Assembly: GCF_900113685.1 (NCBI RefSeq)
Contig: NZ_FOQG01000002.1
Location: 275,404 to 339,403, forward strand
DNA length: 64,000 nt
Source of the DNA: Nocardioides psychrotolerans
GTDB lineage: Bacteria; Actinomycetota; Actinomycetes; Propionibacteriales; Nocardioidaceae
Direction: 5' to 3'
Shown here one piece after another: positions 7,956-17,621 of the stretch (its first letter is position 1; each line of letters begins with the position of its first letter). Position numbers and translations under genes: made by a program. Below the pieces are notes generated by a model, which had not been told where the DNA came from, did not search any database, and saw only the letters and a list, made by a program, of their open reading frames with translations.

Positions 7956-9392
7956 ATGACGTGGGCAGCGGGCTTCGCTGCGCTGGCCCTCGTCGCCGGT
8001 CTCGGACCGGCGTCCGCCATGGAGCCGCTCGGTCCCGCAGCCGCGCCGCCCGTGGCGCCCGTGGCGCGAGCCGGGGCGTCCGGCATCGGCGACGACTACT
8101 TCCCCCTCGACGGCAACGGCGGCATCGACGTCCAGCGCTACGAGATCCACGACACCTACCGCTTCCGGTCGCGCCGGCTCAGCGGGTGGACGCGTCTCAC
8201 GATCACGGCGACCGAGCCGTTGACGAGCTTCAACCTCGACCTGCTCCTGCCCGTCATGGGCGTCACCGTCGACGGCGACACGGCCGCGCACGAGCGCCCG
8301 GACCCGCACGAGCTGACGATCACGCCGGTGCAGCCGCTCGCGACCGGACGCACCGTCGAGGTGGTGGTGCGCTATGTCGGTCGCCCCGGGGACATCGCCT
8401 GGGAGGGCGAGTCCAACTGGGTCGCCAGCAGCACCGAGGTGATCGCCGTCAACCAGCCCCACATGGCGACCTGGTGGTTCCCGGCCAACGACCACCCCCG
8501 TGACAAGGCCCTGATGGACATCTCGATCAGCGTGCCCCGTGGCAAGGTGGTCGTCGCGGGTGGCCAGCGGGTCGGTCGGGAGGTGACCGGTGCGTTCGCG
8601 ACGACGAGGTGGCTCTCGGCCGAGCCGATGGCGCCGTACCTCGCCTTCTTCGCCGCCGGACCCTTCGAGGTCGAACATGGCACCCACCGCGGCCTGCCCT
8701 GGGTCACCGCGGTCTCCCGCGCAGTCCCGGACCGCGACTTCCGCCGCTCGCAGCGGCTGATGCGGCACTCCGCCCGGCTCACGTCGTGGCTGGAGACCCA
8801 GCTCGGCCCCTACCCGTTCGGGTCCACCGGGGGAGTGACCACCAGCCTCACCACCCCCTTCGCCCTGGAGAACCAGACCCGACCGGTCTACCCGGTCCTC
8901 GCTCCCGGCTCCGGTCCGGTCGTGGTCCACGAGCTCGCCCACCAGTGGTTCGGCGACTCGGTCTCCGTCGAGAGCTGGCACGACATCTGGCTCAACGAGG
9001 GCGCAGCCACCTTCATGGAGGTCCGCTACGGCGAGACCCGCGGCCGGATCGACGGGACCCGCTGGCTCCAGCAGCAGTACGACGAGCACCACGGCGACGC
9101 CGACTTCTGGCAGGTCCGTCTCGACGACCCCGGAGCCGAGCGACTCTTCGACCACGCGGTCTACGCGCGCGGTGCGATGCTCTTCCAGGCCCTTCGTCAG
9201 ATCATGGGGGAAGCCGGCTTCTGGCGGCTGCTGCGCCGGTGGGTCGACGAGCACGCCGGCAGCAACGCCTCGACCGAGGACTTCGAGGCCATGGCCGAGC
9301 AGGTCAGCGGTCGCGACCTCGACGACTTCTTCGCCGCGTGGTTGCGCGGCACCACCCGGCCCGCCCGCACGAGCGCCAACGGCCTGGTCTGA
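7956..9392 (+). CDS. Secreted M1 family zinc metallopeptidase
   Basis: The 478-residue product begins with a signal-peptide-like stretch (MTWAAGFAALALVAGLGPAS, then AMEP), so it is probably exported. It has the gluzincin motif HELAHQWF at residues 325-332 and the third zinc ligand Glu348 in WLNEGAATF, spaced HExxH-x18-E as in M1 aminopeptidases. The exopeptidase GxMEN loop is not obvious; FALENQTRP occupies that position. It lacks the long C-terminal helical domain, so it is a short M1 form. It is divergent from the RIO kinase gene, with 176 bp between the two starts. Confidence 0.88.
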   Translation: MTWAAGFAALALVAGLGPASAMEPLGPAAAPPVAPVARAGASGIGDDYFPLDGNGGIDVQRYEIHDTYRFRSRRLSGWTRLTITATEPLTSFNLDLLLPVMGVTVDGDTAAHERPDPHELTITPVQPLATGRTVEVVVRYVGRPGDIAWEGESNWVASSTEVIAVNQPHMATWWFPANDHPRDKALMDISISVPRGKVVVAGGQRVGREVTGAFATTRWLSAEPMAPYLAFFAAGPFEVEHGTHRGLPWVTAVSRAVPDRDFRRSQRLMRHSARLTSWLETQLGPYPFGSTGGVTTSLTTPFALENQTRPVYPVLAPGSGPVVVHELAHQWFGDSVSVESWHDIWLNEGAATFMEVRYGETRGRIDGTRWLQQQYDEHHGDADFWQVRLDDPGAERLFDHAVYARGAMLFQALRQIMGEAGFWRLLRRWVDEHAGSNASTEDFEAMAEQVSGRDLDDFFAAWLRGTTRPARTSANGLV

Positions 9393-9409
9393 TGGCGATC
9401 ACCCACCGG

Positions 9410-10240
9410 TCAGGCTCTCTCCTCGGCGATCGAGTTCCCGCCGTCGGTGACCACCAGCTGCCCGGTGGTGTAGGCGGCGCCGGGAAGGCACAGGGTGGTG
9501 ATCGTCGTGGCGACCTCCTCGGCTGTCCCGCCACGGCCGACGGGTGTGCTCAGGGCCTGAGCAGTCTCGTCGTCGGTCTGGCTGTCGGTGGCGATCCAGC
9601 CCGGTGCCACGGCGTTGCAGGTGATGCCGTCGCCGGCGTGGTCGAGGGCGACCGCGCGCATCAGGCCGACCATGGCCGCCTTGGACGTGGCATAGGCGGC
9701 TTCGGCCCGCATCGCCATCACCGGCCCTGTCACCGAGGCCACCATGACCACGCGACCCCATCGAGCGGAGATCATGTCGGGCAGGACCGCGCGGGTGGTG
9801 AGGTAGGCCGTGTCCAGGTTCCTCCCGAGGCTCCGGCGCCAGGCTTCGGGTGGGATGTCGAGGATCGTGCCGGACTCGGCGCTCGGGGTGTCGGAGCCCA
9901 GGACCGGCTGGGCCTGGCTGGTCATGCCTGCGTTGTTCACCAGGATCGCGACGGGGCCGAGCGTCGTTCGCGCCTCGTGGAGAGCTGATCGCACGGCGGA
10001 CTCGTCGGTCAGGTCGACCACCAGACCCAGGGCGTCGATCCCCAGCCGGGACAGCTCCGAGGCCCGCTCGTGCACCCGCTCGGTGGTCGCGGTGACGGCC
10101 ACGCGTGCACCCAGGGCGCCGAGCAGGCGGGCGGTGGCGAAACCTATGCCACCGGGGGACCCTGCGCCGGTCACGAGGGCCGTGCGACCTCGGAGATCGA
10201 GCGCGGCGGGCACTGTCGACAAAGGACCGGTCACCGCCAC
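9410..10240 (-). CDS. SDR family oxidoreductase
   Basis: This 276-residue classical short-chain dehydrogenase has the NAD(P) loop TGAGSPGGIGFATARLLG, the NNAG motif, and the active-site YATSK with the upstream serine in VMVASVTG. The C-terminus GQLVVTDGGNSIAEE is typical of FabG-like enzymes. Substrate cannot be told. It is convergent with the M1 peptidase, with 17 bp between stops, and may be co-transcribed from the small gene upstream at 10426. The start is a GTG. Confidence 0.87.
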   Translation of the reverse strand: MAVTGPLSTVPAALDLRGRTALVTGAGSPGGIGFATARLLGALGARVAVTATTERVHERASELSRLGIDALGLVVDLTDESAVRSALHEARTTLGPVAILVNNAGMTSQAQPVLGSDTPSAESGTILDIPPEAWRRSLGRNLDTAYLTTRAVLPDMISARWGRVVMVASVTGPVMAMRAEAAYATSKAAMVGLMRAVALDHAGDGITCNAVAPGWIATDSQTDDETAQALSTPVGRGGTAEEVATTITTLCLPGAAYTTGQLVVTDGGNSIAEERA

Positions 10241-10243
10241 ATC

Positions 10244-10426
10244 CTAGTCAGCGCTGGGCTCCTGGTGCCCAGGCCCGGCGAGCGTCCGGAGCCGCCGCTC
10301 GGTCGCCGGACGAGTCAGGGTGAGCAGGTCGAATCGGGCCAGCCCGACCATGACCTCCGCCTCGTCGACGCCGAGCAGCGCCGCGATGCTGCCTGGTGAT
10401 GATCCTCGTCGCCACGTCCTCACCAT
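10244..10426 (-). CDS. Small hypothetical protein
   Basis: A 60-codon frame from ATG 10426 reads SPGSIAALLGVDEAEVMVGL and then ARFDLLTLTRPATERRL, which resembles a short helix-turn-helix-like fold but matches no family I can name. It ends 3 bp before the SDR start, suggesting coupling. A GTG at 10445 in another frame gives a plausible N-terminus (MTAPTADGEDVATRII), so the true start, or a small frameshift, is uncertain. Confidence 0.35.
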   Translation of the reverse strand: MVRTWRRGSSPGSIAALLGVDEAEVMVGLARFDLLTLTRPATERRLRTLAGPGHQEPSAD

Positions 10427-10479
10427 CGGCCGTGGGGGCGGTCACGCGTTGCCCGCACGCCCGGGAAGACGGGTGGGCT

Positions 10480-11886
10480 TCACCCCAGGAAGGGGGCGAC
10501 GACTCGCGCCGCGAGGCTGCGACGTCGGGTCAACGACTCCTCGGCGTCGGCGAGGGTCATGGCGCGCAGGCCGGCGTTGATCCCCAGCCAGCGCAGGGGT
10601 TCCGGCTCCCAGGGCCGCGACCGGTGGCCGACCCACGGGAGCCTCGTCAGCTCGGTGTCGCGACGCAGGACCAGGTCGCGCAGCGTACGACCGGCGAGGT
10701 TGGTCGTGGCCACACCATCGCCGACGTAGCCGCCGGCCCAGCCCAGACCGCTCGCCGGGTCGAGACCGACCGAGGCGCACCAGTCGCGCGGGATGCCCAG
10801 TGGTCCGCCCCAGGCGTGCGTGACCCGCGTGCCGGCCAGGACCGGGAAGAGGTCCAGCAGCGTCGACCACAGCCCGGCGTGCACGCGGGCGTCGCGGTCG
10901 AAGTCGGGTCGCACCTTCGAGCCCCAGTGGTAGGGCGCGCCGCGCCCGCCGAATGCCAGCCGCCCGTCGGCCGTGCGCTGGCCGTAGATCACCAGGTGCC
11001 GGTGGTCGCTGAAGGTCTCGCGCTCCCGCAGTCCGATCTCGTCCCACACGGCGTCGGGGAGCGGCTCGGTCGCGATCATCAGCGAGTAGACCGGCACGAC
11101 CGCGCGCCGCACACCCGGCAGCCCGGGCGTGAATCCCTCCGTCGCGCGGATCACGTGTGCTGCCCGCACCACCCCGTGCGTCGTCACCGCGCGACCCGGC
11201 ACGATCGAGGTCACCCTGGTCTGCTCGACGATGCGCACCCCACGTCGCTCGACGGCGTCGGCCAGCCCGCGCACGAGCCTGGCCGGGTGGATCGCCGCGC
11301 AGTCAGCGGTGAAGGTCGCGCCCCGTGTGCGGGTCGCTCGCACGAGCGCAGTCGCCTCCCCCCGCCCGAGCAGTCGTACGTCGGTCCCGTCGCGGCCCCA
11401 GGTCCGTGCGGCCGCAACCTCCTGCTGCGCGCGCTGCCACTGCGGTCGCGACCGGGCCAGCGTGATGGTGCCGCCCTTGGCGACGTCTGCCTCGATCCCC
11501 TCGGCGGCGGTGACCCGCACGACCTCGTCCACGGTGGCGCGCATCGCCCGGTGCTGGGCCAGCGCGGCGTCGCGGTCCGCCAGCGCGGCCAGGCTCGGCA
11601 GGGACGCCGGGAAGAGCGCCGAGCACCAGCCACCGTTGCGCCCCGACGCCCCGAAGCCCGCGGTCTCGCTCTCGATCACCACGATGCGCAACGAGGGGTC
11701 CGCCTCGGCCAGGTAGTAGGCGGTCCACAGCCCGGTGAACCCGGCGCCGACCACGGCCACGTCGCAGTCGGTGTCGCCGTCCAGCGCCGAGCGCGGTGAC
11801 CACGAGCCTCCCGAGGTGGCGTGCCACAGCGACAGCTCGTCGTACGGCGTGGAGGACGCGTGCCGGGCGATCAGCGCACGCCCCAC
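10480..11886 (-). CDS. FAD-dependent amine oxidase (gamma-glutamylputrescine oxidase / PuuB-like)
   Basis: The 468-residue protein is a DAO-fold flavoenzyme. The FAD dinucleotide loop VAVVGAGFTGLWTAYYLAE lies at about residues 43-61, followed by ESETAGFGASGRNGGW, the motif typical of PuuB/OrdL oxidases. These oxidise primary amines such as gamma-glutamylputrescine to aldehydes with release of ammonia and H2O2. The C-terminal WGGPLGIPRDWCASVG and GYVGDGVATTNLAG segments complete the FAD fold. It overlaps the Lrp regulator gene by 16 bp and must be read from the same transcript. Context (polyamine transporter, aldehyde dehydrogenase, aminotransferases) supports polyamine oxidation; no gamma-glutamylpolyamine synthetase is present in the window. 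Confidence 0.82.
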   Translation of the reverse strand: MGRALIARHASSTPYDELSLWHATSGGSWSPRSALDGDTDCDVAVVGAGFTGLWTAYYLAEADPSLRIVVIESETAGFGASGRNGGWCSALFPASLPSLAALADRDAALAQHRAMRATVDEVVRVTAAEGIEADVAKGGTITLARSRPQWQRAQQEVAAARTWGRDGTDVRLLGRGEATALVRATRTRGATFTADCAAIHPARLVRGLADAVERRGVRIVEQTRVTSIVPGRAVTTHGVVRAAHVIRATEGFTPGLPGVRRAVVPVYSLMIATEPLPDAVWDEIGLRERETFSDHRHLVIYGQRTADGRLAFGGRGAPYHWGSKVRPDFDRDARVHAGLWSTLLDLFPVLAGTRVTHAWGGPLGIPRDWCASVGLDPASGLGWAGGYVGDGVATTNLAGRTLRDLVLRRDTELTRLPWVGHRSRPWEPEPLRWLGINAGLRAMTLADAEESLTRRRSLAARVVAPFLG

Positions 11887-12344
11887 GAGTAGGTCTGCTT
11901 GCGCAGCTTGAGGTACATGAACGTCTCGGTGGACACGACGCCCTCGACCTCGCGGATCTTGCCGGAGATCAGCTCCAGCAGGTGGTCGTCGGTCTCGGCG
12001 ACGACCTCGACGAGCAGGTCGTAACGACCGGCGGTGATCACCACGTAGTCGACCTCCTCGAGGTCGGCCAGGGCGTCGCCCACGCTCTCGAGCGGGCCGT
12101 CGACGTTGACCCCGATCATCGCCTGACGGGCGAAGCCGAGCTGGAGGGGGTCGGTGACGGCCACGATCTGCATGACGCCGCTCTCGATGAGTCGCTGCAC
12201 GCGCTGGCGCACGGCCGCCTCGGAGAGGCCGACGACCTTGCCGATCGCGGCATAGGAGCGCCGTCCGTCGGCCTGGAGCTCCTCGATGATGGCCTTGGAG
12301 ACCTCGTCGAGGGTGATCCCGGGGCGCTCCTGCTTCCTCGTCAT
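11871..12344 (-). CDS. Lrp/AsnC family transcriptional regulator
   Basis: This 157-residue regulator has an N-terminal helix-turn-helix (LDEVSKAIIEELQADGRRSY with AAIGKVVGLSEAAVRQRVQR) and a C-terminal RAM/AsnC ligand-binding domain (VDYVVITAGRYDLLVEVVAE). Lrp proteins form dimers to octamers that bind phased sites along DNA and respond to amino acids or amines. ATG 12344 is chosen because the domain begins right after it. The gene is divergent from the polyamine transporter operon. The shared gap holds one of four pairs of 31-bp-spaced sites in this island, making it the best candidate regulator. Confidence 0.9.
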   Translation of the reverse strand: MTRKQERPGITLDEVSKAIIEELQADGRRSYAAIGKVVGLSEAAVRQRVQRLIESGVMQIVAVTDPLQLGFARQAMIGVNVDGPLESVGDALADLEEVDYVVITAGRYDLLVEVVAETDDHLLELISGKIREVEGVVSTETFMYLKLRKQTYSWGVR

Positions 12345-12406
12345 GGCCGTCAAACTAGCCGGTCGTCCCGCTGCAGGCACGTTTCGGGGGCGCTTCGTCC
12401 GCAATC

Positions 12407-12451
12407 GATTTCGTTGCAAACGGGTTTCGGATCGACGGGATCCCTTGTCGA
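12407..12451 (+). promoter_or_regulatory. Tandem operator candidate, lrp / polyamine ABC divergent promoter
   Basis: Two related 14-mers, GATTTCGTTGCAAA at 12407-12420 and GGATCCCTTGTCGA at 12438-12451, start exactly 31 bp apart. The second matches GAATCCGTTGTGAA (19051) at 10 of 14 positions. They lie between the Lrp gene start (12344) and the substrate-binding protein start (12508). Function as an Lrp-type site is inferred from phasing and position. Confidence 0.55.
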
Positions 12452-12507
12452 GGCCCGATGGTCATGACACGATCCGACGGATCGGACCCGCAACAGAGGG
12501 AAGTCGC

Positions 12508-13684
12508 ATGCCGCCTGACGAACTCGCACGTCGCTCGACCCTCTCCCGTCGGGGAGCGCTCAAGGGCGGAGGTGCGGTCGCGTTCGCCGGCGTCAGCCTC
12601 GCCGCCCTCAAGCTGCCGTTCTTCTCCGTCGACGGCGCCGCGCAGAACCCGATGACGTGCCGTGCCGCCGACGTGTCGGCGCGCGAGCGTGAGTTCGTCA
12701 TCTCCAACTGGACCGGCTACATCGACCCGCGCAAGCAGCCCACGTCGACGATGGCGGAGTTCCAGGCGAAGACCGGCATCACGGTCGACTACAACGTCGA
12801 CGTCAACGACAACGCCGAGTTCTACGCCAAGGTGAAGAACCAGCTCGGCTCGTGCGACCCGATCGACCGCGACATGATCGTGCTGACCGACTGGATGGCG
12901 GCGCGGATGATCGGCCTCGGCTGGATCCAGCCGATGGACAAGGCCGCAGTCCCCAACCTGCATGCCAACATCATCGACTCGCTGCGCGACAAGCAGTGGG
13001 ACCCCGACCTGGAATACCACGCGCCCTGGCAGAGCGGCCTCACCGGCATCGCCTACAACGCCGCCGAGGTGGGCGAGGTGGGCAGCTTCGAGGAGCTCAT
13101 CAGCCGCTCCGACCTCAACGGCAAGATCACCCTGCTCTCCGAGATGCGCGACACCATGGGCTTCATGCTCAAGGTCGTGGGCGCCGACCCGACCGACTTC
13201 ACCGAGGACCAGTGGCAGAACGCGCTCGATCGGCTCAAGAAGGCGATCGCCGACGGCCAGCTGCGCAGCTTCGCCGGCAACAACTACCTCCAGGAGCTCT
13301 CCGGCGGCAACGTGCTCGCCTGCGAGGCGTGGTCCGGCGACGTCATCCAGGCCCAGTTCGAGAACCCCGACATCAAGTTCGTCGTGCCGGAGGAGGGGTT
13401 GTCGCTGTGGAGCGACAACATGATGATTCCCAACCAGGCCACGCACCAGGCCAACGCGCAGCAGTGGATCGACTACTACTACGACCCCGTGGTCGCGGCC
13501 AAGCTCGCCGCCTGGGTCAACTACATCTGCCCCGTCGCCGGCGCCCGCGAGGAGATGGAGAAGCTCGATCCCTCGCTGGTCGACAACCCGCTGATCTTCC
13601 CGGACGACGATTTCCTGGCCAACACGTTCGACTTCATGCCGCTCGACGACCGGCAGAACGCGCAGTACGAGAAGGAGTGGGCCG

Positions 13685-13701
<17 letters not shown>
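12508..13701 (+). CDS. Polyamine ABC transporter substrate-binding protein (PotD/SpuD-like), Tat-type signal
   Basis: The 397-residue protein belongs to the spermidine/putrescine periplasmic-binding family. FVISNWTGYIDPRK opens the mature domain, and LTDWMAARMIGLGWIQPMD is typical of PotD. The N-terminus has a twin-arginine pattern, SRRGALKGGGAVAFAGVSLA, without a lipobox cysteine. Most Gram-positive binding proteins are lipoproteins, so this one may be tethered by its signal or released. An AGAGGGAAG ribosome site precedes ATG 12508. The stop overlaps the ATPase gene by 17 bp. Ligand (putrescine, spermidine or a related amine) is inferred from family and neighbours. Confidence 0.88.
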
Positions 13702-14850
<1,149 letters not shown>

Positions 14851-14854
<4 letters not shown>

Positions 14855-15711
14855 GCGAGACGGTCCGGCGCAAGGGCAAGGTCGGCTACCTGCTGCTCGC
14901 GCCGGCTGCCCTGTGGCTGGTGCTGTTCTTCGTCATCCCGTTCTACTCGCTGGTCGCGACGAGCCTCTTCGACCAGGGTGGCTCGGACTTCCGCGGCTAC
15001 CAGATGACCTACGCGTTCGGCAACTACGTCGACGTCGTCCAGGAGTACGCCGGTCCCTTCGGTCGCTCGCTGCTCTACGGCGCGATCGCCACGGCGTTCT
15101 GCCTGGTGCTGGGCTACGTGCTGGCCTACGCCATCGCGTTCAAGGCCGGCCGCTGGAAGAACCTGATGCTGGTGCTCGTCATCGCGCCGTTCTTCACCAG
15201 CTTCCTGGTCCGGACGCTCTCGTGGAAGCTGATCCTCGCCGACGACGGCTTCATCGTGAACACCCTGCAGACGCTGCAGGTCCTCGGTGACGACGGCCGG
15301 CTCCTCGCCACACCGATCGCGGTCGTGGCCGGCCTGACCTACAACTTCCTGCCGTTCATGGTGCTCCCGCTCTACGCGAGCATCGACAAGATCGACCACC
15401 GGCTCATCGAGGCCTCCAGCGATCTCTACGCCAACCCGTTCGTCGGGTTCTTCAAGGTCACCTGGCCGCTCTCGCTGCCGGGCGTGGTGTCCGGCACGCT
15501 GCTGACGTTCATCCCCGCGGTCGGCGACTACATCAACGCCCAGTTCCTCGGCAGCACCAACGAGCGGGTCATCGGCAACGTGATCCAGGCGCAGTTCACC
15601 GACGCCAACAACTATCCGGTCGCCTCGGCCCTGTCGGTGCTGCTGATGGTGCTGATCCTCGCGATGGTGCTCGTCTACGTCCGCCGGGCCGGGACGGAGG
15701 ACCTGCTGTGA
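14851..15711 (+). CDS. potB: Polyamine ABC transporter permease (PotB-like)
   Basis: This 286-residue permease has six hydrophobic segments, the first being VGYLLLAPAALWLVLFFVIP. The EAA loop that contacts the ATPase reads EASSDLYANPFVGFFKVTWP, and then LSLPG. It starts at a GTG overlapping the ATPase stop (GTGA) and ends overlapping the next permease. With the second permease it would form the membrane channel of the importer. Confidence 0.91.
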
Positions 15712-16511
15712 GCGGGCTGTCGCGGTGGGTGCGCGAGCACCTCGTCCTGATGCTGGGCCTGCTCGTCCTCGTCTACACCTTCGTCCCGATCTTCGTCGTC
15801 GTCGGCATGAGCTTCAACGACCCCGGGGGTCGCAACGTCTACCAGTTCGGCAGCTTCACCCTGGACAACTGGCGCGACCCGTGCGGCCCCGACGACCTGT
15901 GCAGCTCGCTGCTGACCAGCATCCAGATCGGGCTGCTCGCGACCCTCGTGGCCACCGTGCTCGGCACGCTCGCGGCGTTCGCACTGGTGCGCCACGACTT
16001 CGCCGGCCGCTCGGCGTCCAACCTGCTGATCTTCCTGCCGATGGCCGCGCCCGAGATCGTCCTGGGCTCCTCGCTCCTGGCGCTCTTCGTGGCCTCGGGC
16101 TTCGCCGGCCAGCTGGGCTTCTGGACGATCCTGATCGCCCACGTGATGTTCTGCCTGTCCTTCGTCGTGGTCACCGTGCGTGCGCGCCTGGCGGGCATGG
16201 ACGACGACCTCGAGCAGGCCGCCATGGACCTCTACGCCACCCCCGGCCAGACGTTCTGGCGCGTCACGTTCCCCCTGGTGCTGCCGGGCATCCTCGGCGC
16301 CGCCCTGCTCAGCTTCTCGCTGTCCTTCGACGACTTCATCATCACCAACCTCAACTCCGGCAACACCACGACCTTCCCGATGTACGTCTACGGCCAGGAA
16401 CGCGTCGGGGTCCCCATGCAGGTCAACGTCGTCGGCACGCTGATGTTCGTCGTCTCGATCCTGCTGGTCCTCGGCTCGGAGGTGCGCAACCGGCGTCGGG
16501 CTCCGGCCTGA
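15708..16511 (+). CDS. potC: Polyamine ABC transporter permease (PotC-like)
   Basis: The 267-residue product is the second permease of the operon. It has six membrane segments and an EAA loop reading EQAAMDLYATPGQTFWRVTF, then PLVLPG. The GTG start overlaps the potB stop. A 23-bp repeat begins 6 bp after its stop (16517), and the AbiEi/DUF559-like gene then reads toward it, so transcription of the operon probably ends here. Confidence 0.91.
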   Translation: MSGLSRWVREHLVLMLGLLVLVYTFVPIFVVVGMSFNDPGGRNVYQFGSFTLDNWRDPCGPDDLCSSLLTSIQIGLLATLVATVLGTLAAFALVRHDFAGRSASNLLIFLPMAAPEIVLGSSLLALFVASGFAGQLGFWTILIAHVMFCLSFVVVTVRARLAGMDDDLEQAAMDLYATPGQTFWRVTFPLVLPGILGAALLSFSLSFDDFIITNLNSGNTTTFPMYVYGQERVGVPMQVNVVGTLMFVVSILLVLGSEVRNRRRAPA

Positions 16512-16516
16512 CTGAT

Positions 16517-16539
16517 CGCCGAGTCGGCGCGATGTCGCA
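16517..16539 (+). repeat. 23-bp repeat, left flank of AbiEi/DUF559-like gene
   Basis: This copy contains CGCCGAGTCGGCGC followed by GATGTCGCA. It is the exact reverse complement of two copies at 17565-17587 and 17596-17618, on the other side of the AbiEi/DUF559-like gene. It lies 2 bp beyond that gene's 3' end. A diverged hairpin form is at 50633-50680. Confidence 0.8.
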
Positions 16540-16541
16540 GC

Positions 16542-17489
16542 TCAGGTGAACGTGCGACGCCGGTCGAGCATTGCTCGAGCCGCGGCCGCGCAGCGGTGCA
16601 GCCGCTGCTCCGCGTCCTGATGGTGCCCGAAGGTGTGCTCCTTCCGGAACACCTCGATCTGCCAGGCCCGCTCGGTCTCCAGCCACGTGCGCCGCGAATC
16701 GTCGTGCTCGGCGTGCTCCTCGCCGTGCCACTCCTCGCCGTCGTACTCCGCCGCGAGGAGCCAGTCCTCGATCCCCATGTCGAGGAAGAACCGGACGACG
16801 CCATCGACCTCGATCGGGATCTGGGTCTGCGGGCGCGGCAGTCCCGCATCGCACCACCGGTTCCGAAGGGCGGACTCGGCGAACGACGCTGCCCCGCCGT
16901 CAGCTCGCAGCGCGAGCACTCGGAGCACGACGACGCCGCGCTGCTTGTCGAATCGCGACACCTCGGCGAGGAGCTCGTCGTGACTGAAGAGGCCGAGGCG
17001 CAGCATCGCGTCCAGGCCCGCCAACCGCAGGTCGACGGTGCGCTGCAGGCGTCCGAGGTCGAGCGCGGTGCGCAACGGTGTCGTGACGCGCAGCCCGTGC
17101 AGCTCCATGACGTCCGACGGGCGGATCCGTCGCTCGCCACTGTCGGTGATCGGGTTCCGCACCCGCCCCGCATCGCTGGCCCGGAACATCGAGACCAGTG
17201 GCACGCCCTGGTGCTCCCCAGGCGCGAGCGCTCCGGTGGCCCCGTGCAACCAGGCCGCCGTCCGATCGCAGATGAACACATCGGCCGGCACCACCAGCCT
17301 CAGCGCCTCGCATCGCAGCCCGACCGAGTCTGCGACGTACGACGGCACGTAGACGCCGTTGAGCATCCGTCGGAGCTCCCCGTCGATCGTCAGGCGCGAC
17401 AACTGCGAGCGCTCCACCCCAGCGTCCTGCGCGTCAGCGAGCGTGAACGGACGGGTGGGCAGGGTGCTGACGATGTGATGAGGTGCCAT
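16542..17489 (-). CDS. AbiEi-type N-terminal domain / DUF559-like (VSR-fold) nuclease-like protein
   Basis: The 315-residue protein has an N-terminal winged-helix-like part of the AbiEi/type IV antitoxin kind (FTLADAQDAGVERSQLSRLT, then LRRMLNGVYVPS). Its C-terminal ~100 residues resemble DUF559/VSR endonucleases: AESALRNRWCDAGLPRPQTQ, FFLDMGIEDWLLAAEYDGEE, WH, and an RTWLETERAWQIEVFR stretch. The acidic residues (E in AES, D in FFLD, E in AAEYDG) are where such nucleases bind metal; activity is inferred. It lies between a polyamine permease and an aminotransferase that read into it from both sides, and exact 23-bp repeats flank it in opposite orientation. This suggests an inserted cassette. 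Many actinomycetes carry several such paralogues of unknown role. Confidence 0.72.
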   Translation of the reverse strand: MAPHHIVSTLPTRPFTLADAQDAGVERSQLSRLTIDGELRRMLNGVYVPSYVADSVGLRCEALRLVVPADVFICDRTAAWLHGATGALAPGEHQGVPLVSMFRASDAGRVRNPITDSGERRIRPSDVMELHGLRVTTPLRTALDLGRLQRTVDLRLAGLDAMLRLGLFSHDELLAEVSRFDKQRGVVVLRVLALRADGGAASFAESALRNRWCDAGLPRPQTQIPIEVDGVVRFFLDMGIEDWLLAAEYDGEEWHGEEHAEHDDSRRTWLETERAWQIEVFRKEHTFGHHQDAEQRLHRCAAAARAMLDRRRTFT

Positions 17490-17564
17490 GTCGGGCGACC
17501 TGCCCGACCCCTGCCGAGCTCAACCCGGGTGTCGTCCCGCCTGTGGATGACAGCCTTCGGCGTG

Positions 17565-17618
17565 TGCGACATCGCGCCGACTCGGCGTACGGCCGTGCGA
17601 CATCGCGCCGACTCGGCG
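17565..17618 (-). repeat. Two tandem copies of the 23-bp repeat, right flank of AbiEi/DUF559-like gene
   Basis: TGCGACATCGCGCC followed by GACTCGGCG occurs at 17565-17587 and again at 17596-17618, 31 bp apart. Both are exact reverse complements of the copy at 16517-16539. They lie upstream of the nuclease-like gene (start 17489) and just past the aminotransferase stop (17622). Each unit contains a GCCGA(G/C)TCGGC palindrome and could fold as RNA. Confidence 0.8.
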
Positions 17619-17621
17619 TGC

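Noticed and set aside
17565..17618. Two tandem repeat units considered as a CRISPR array
   Set aside because: Only two units with an 8-base gap, no spacer-like variation and no cas genes.
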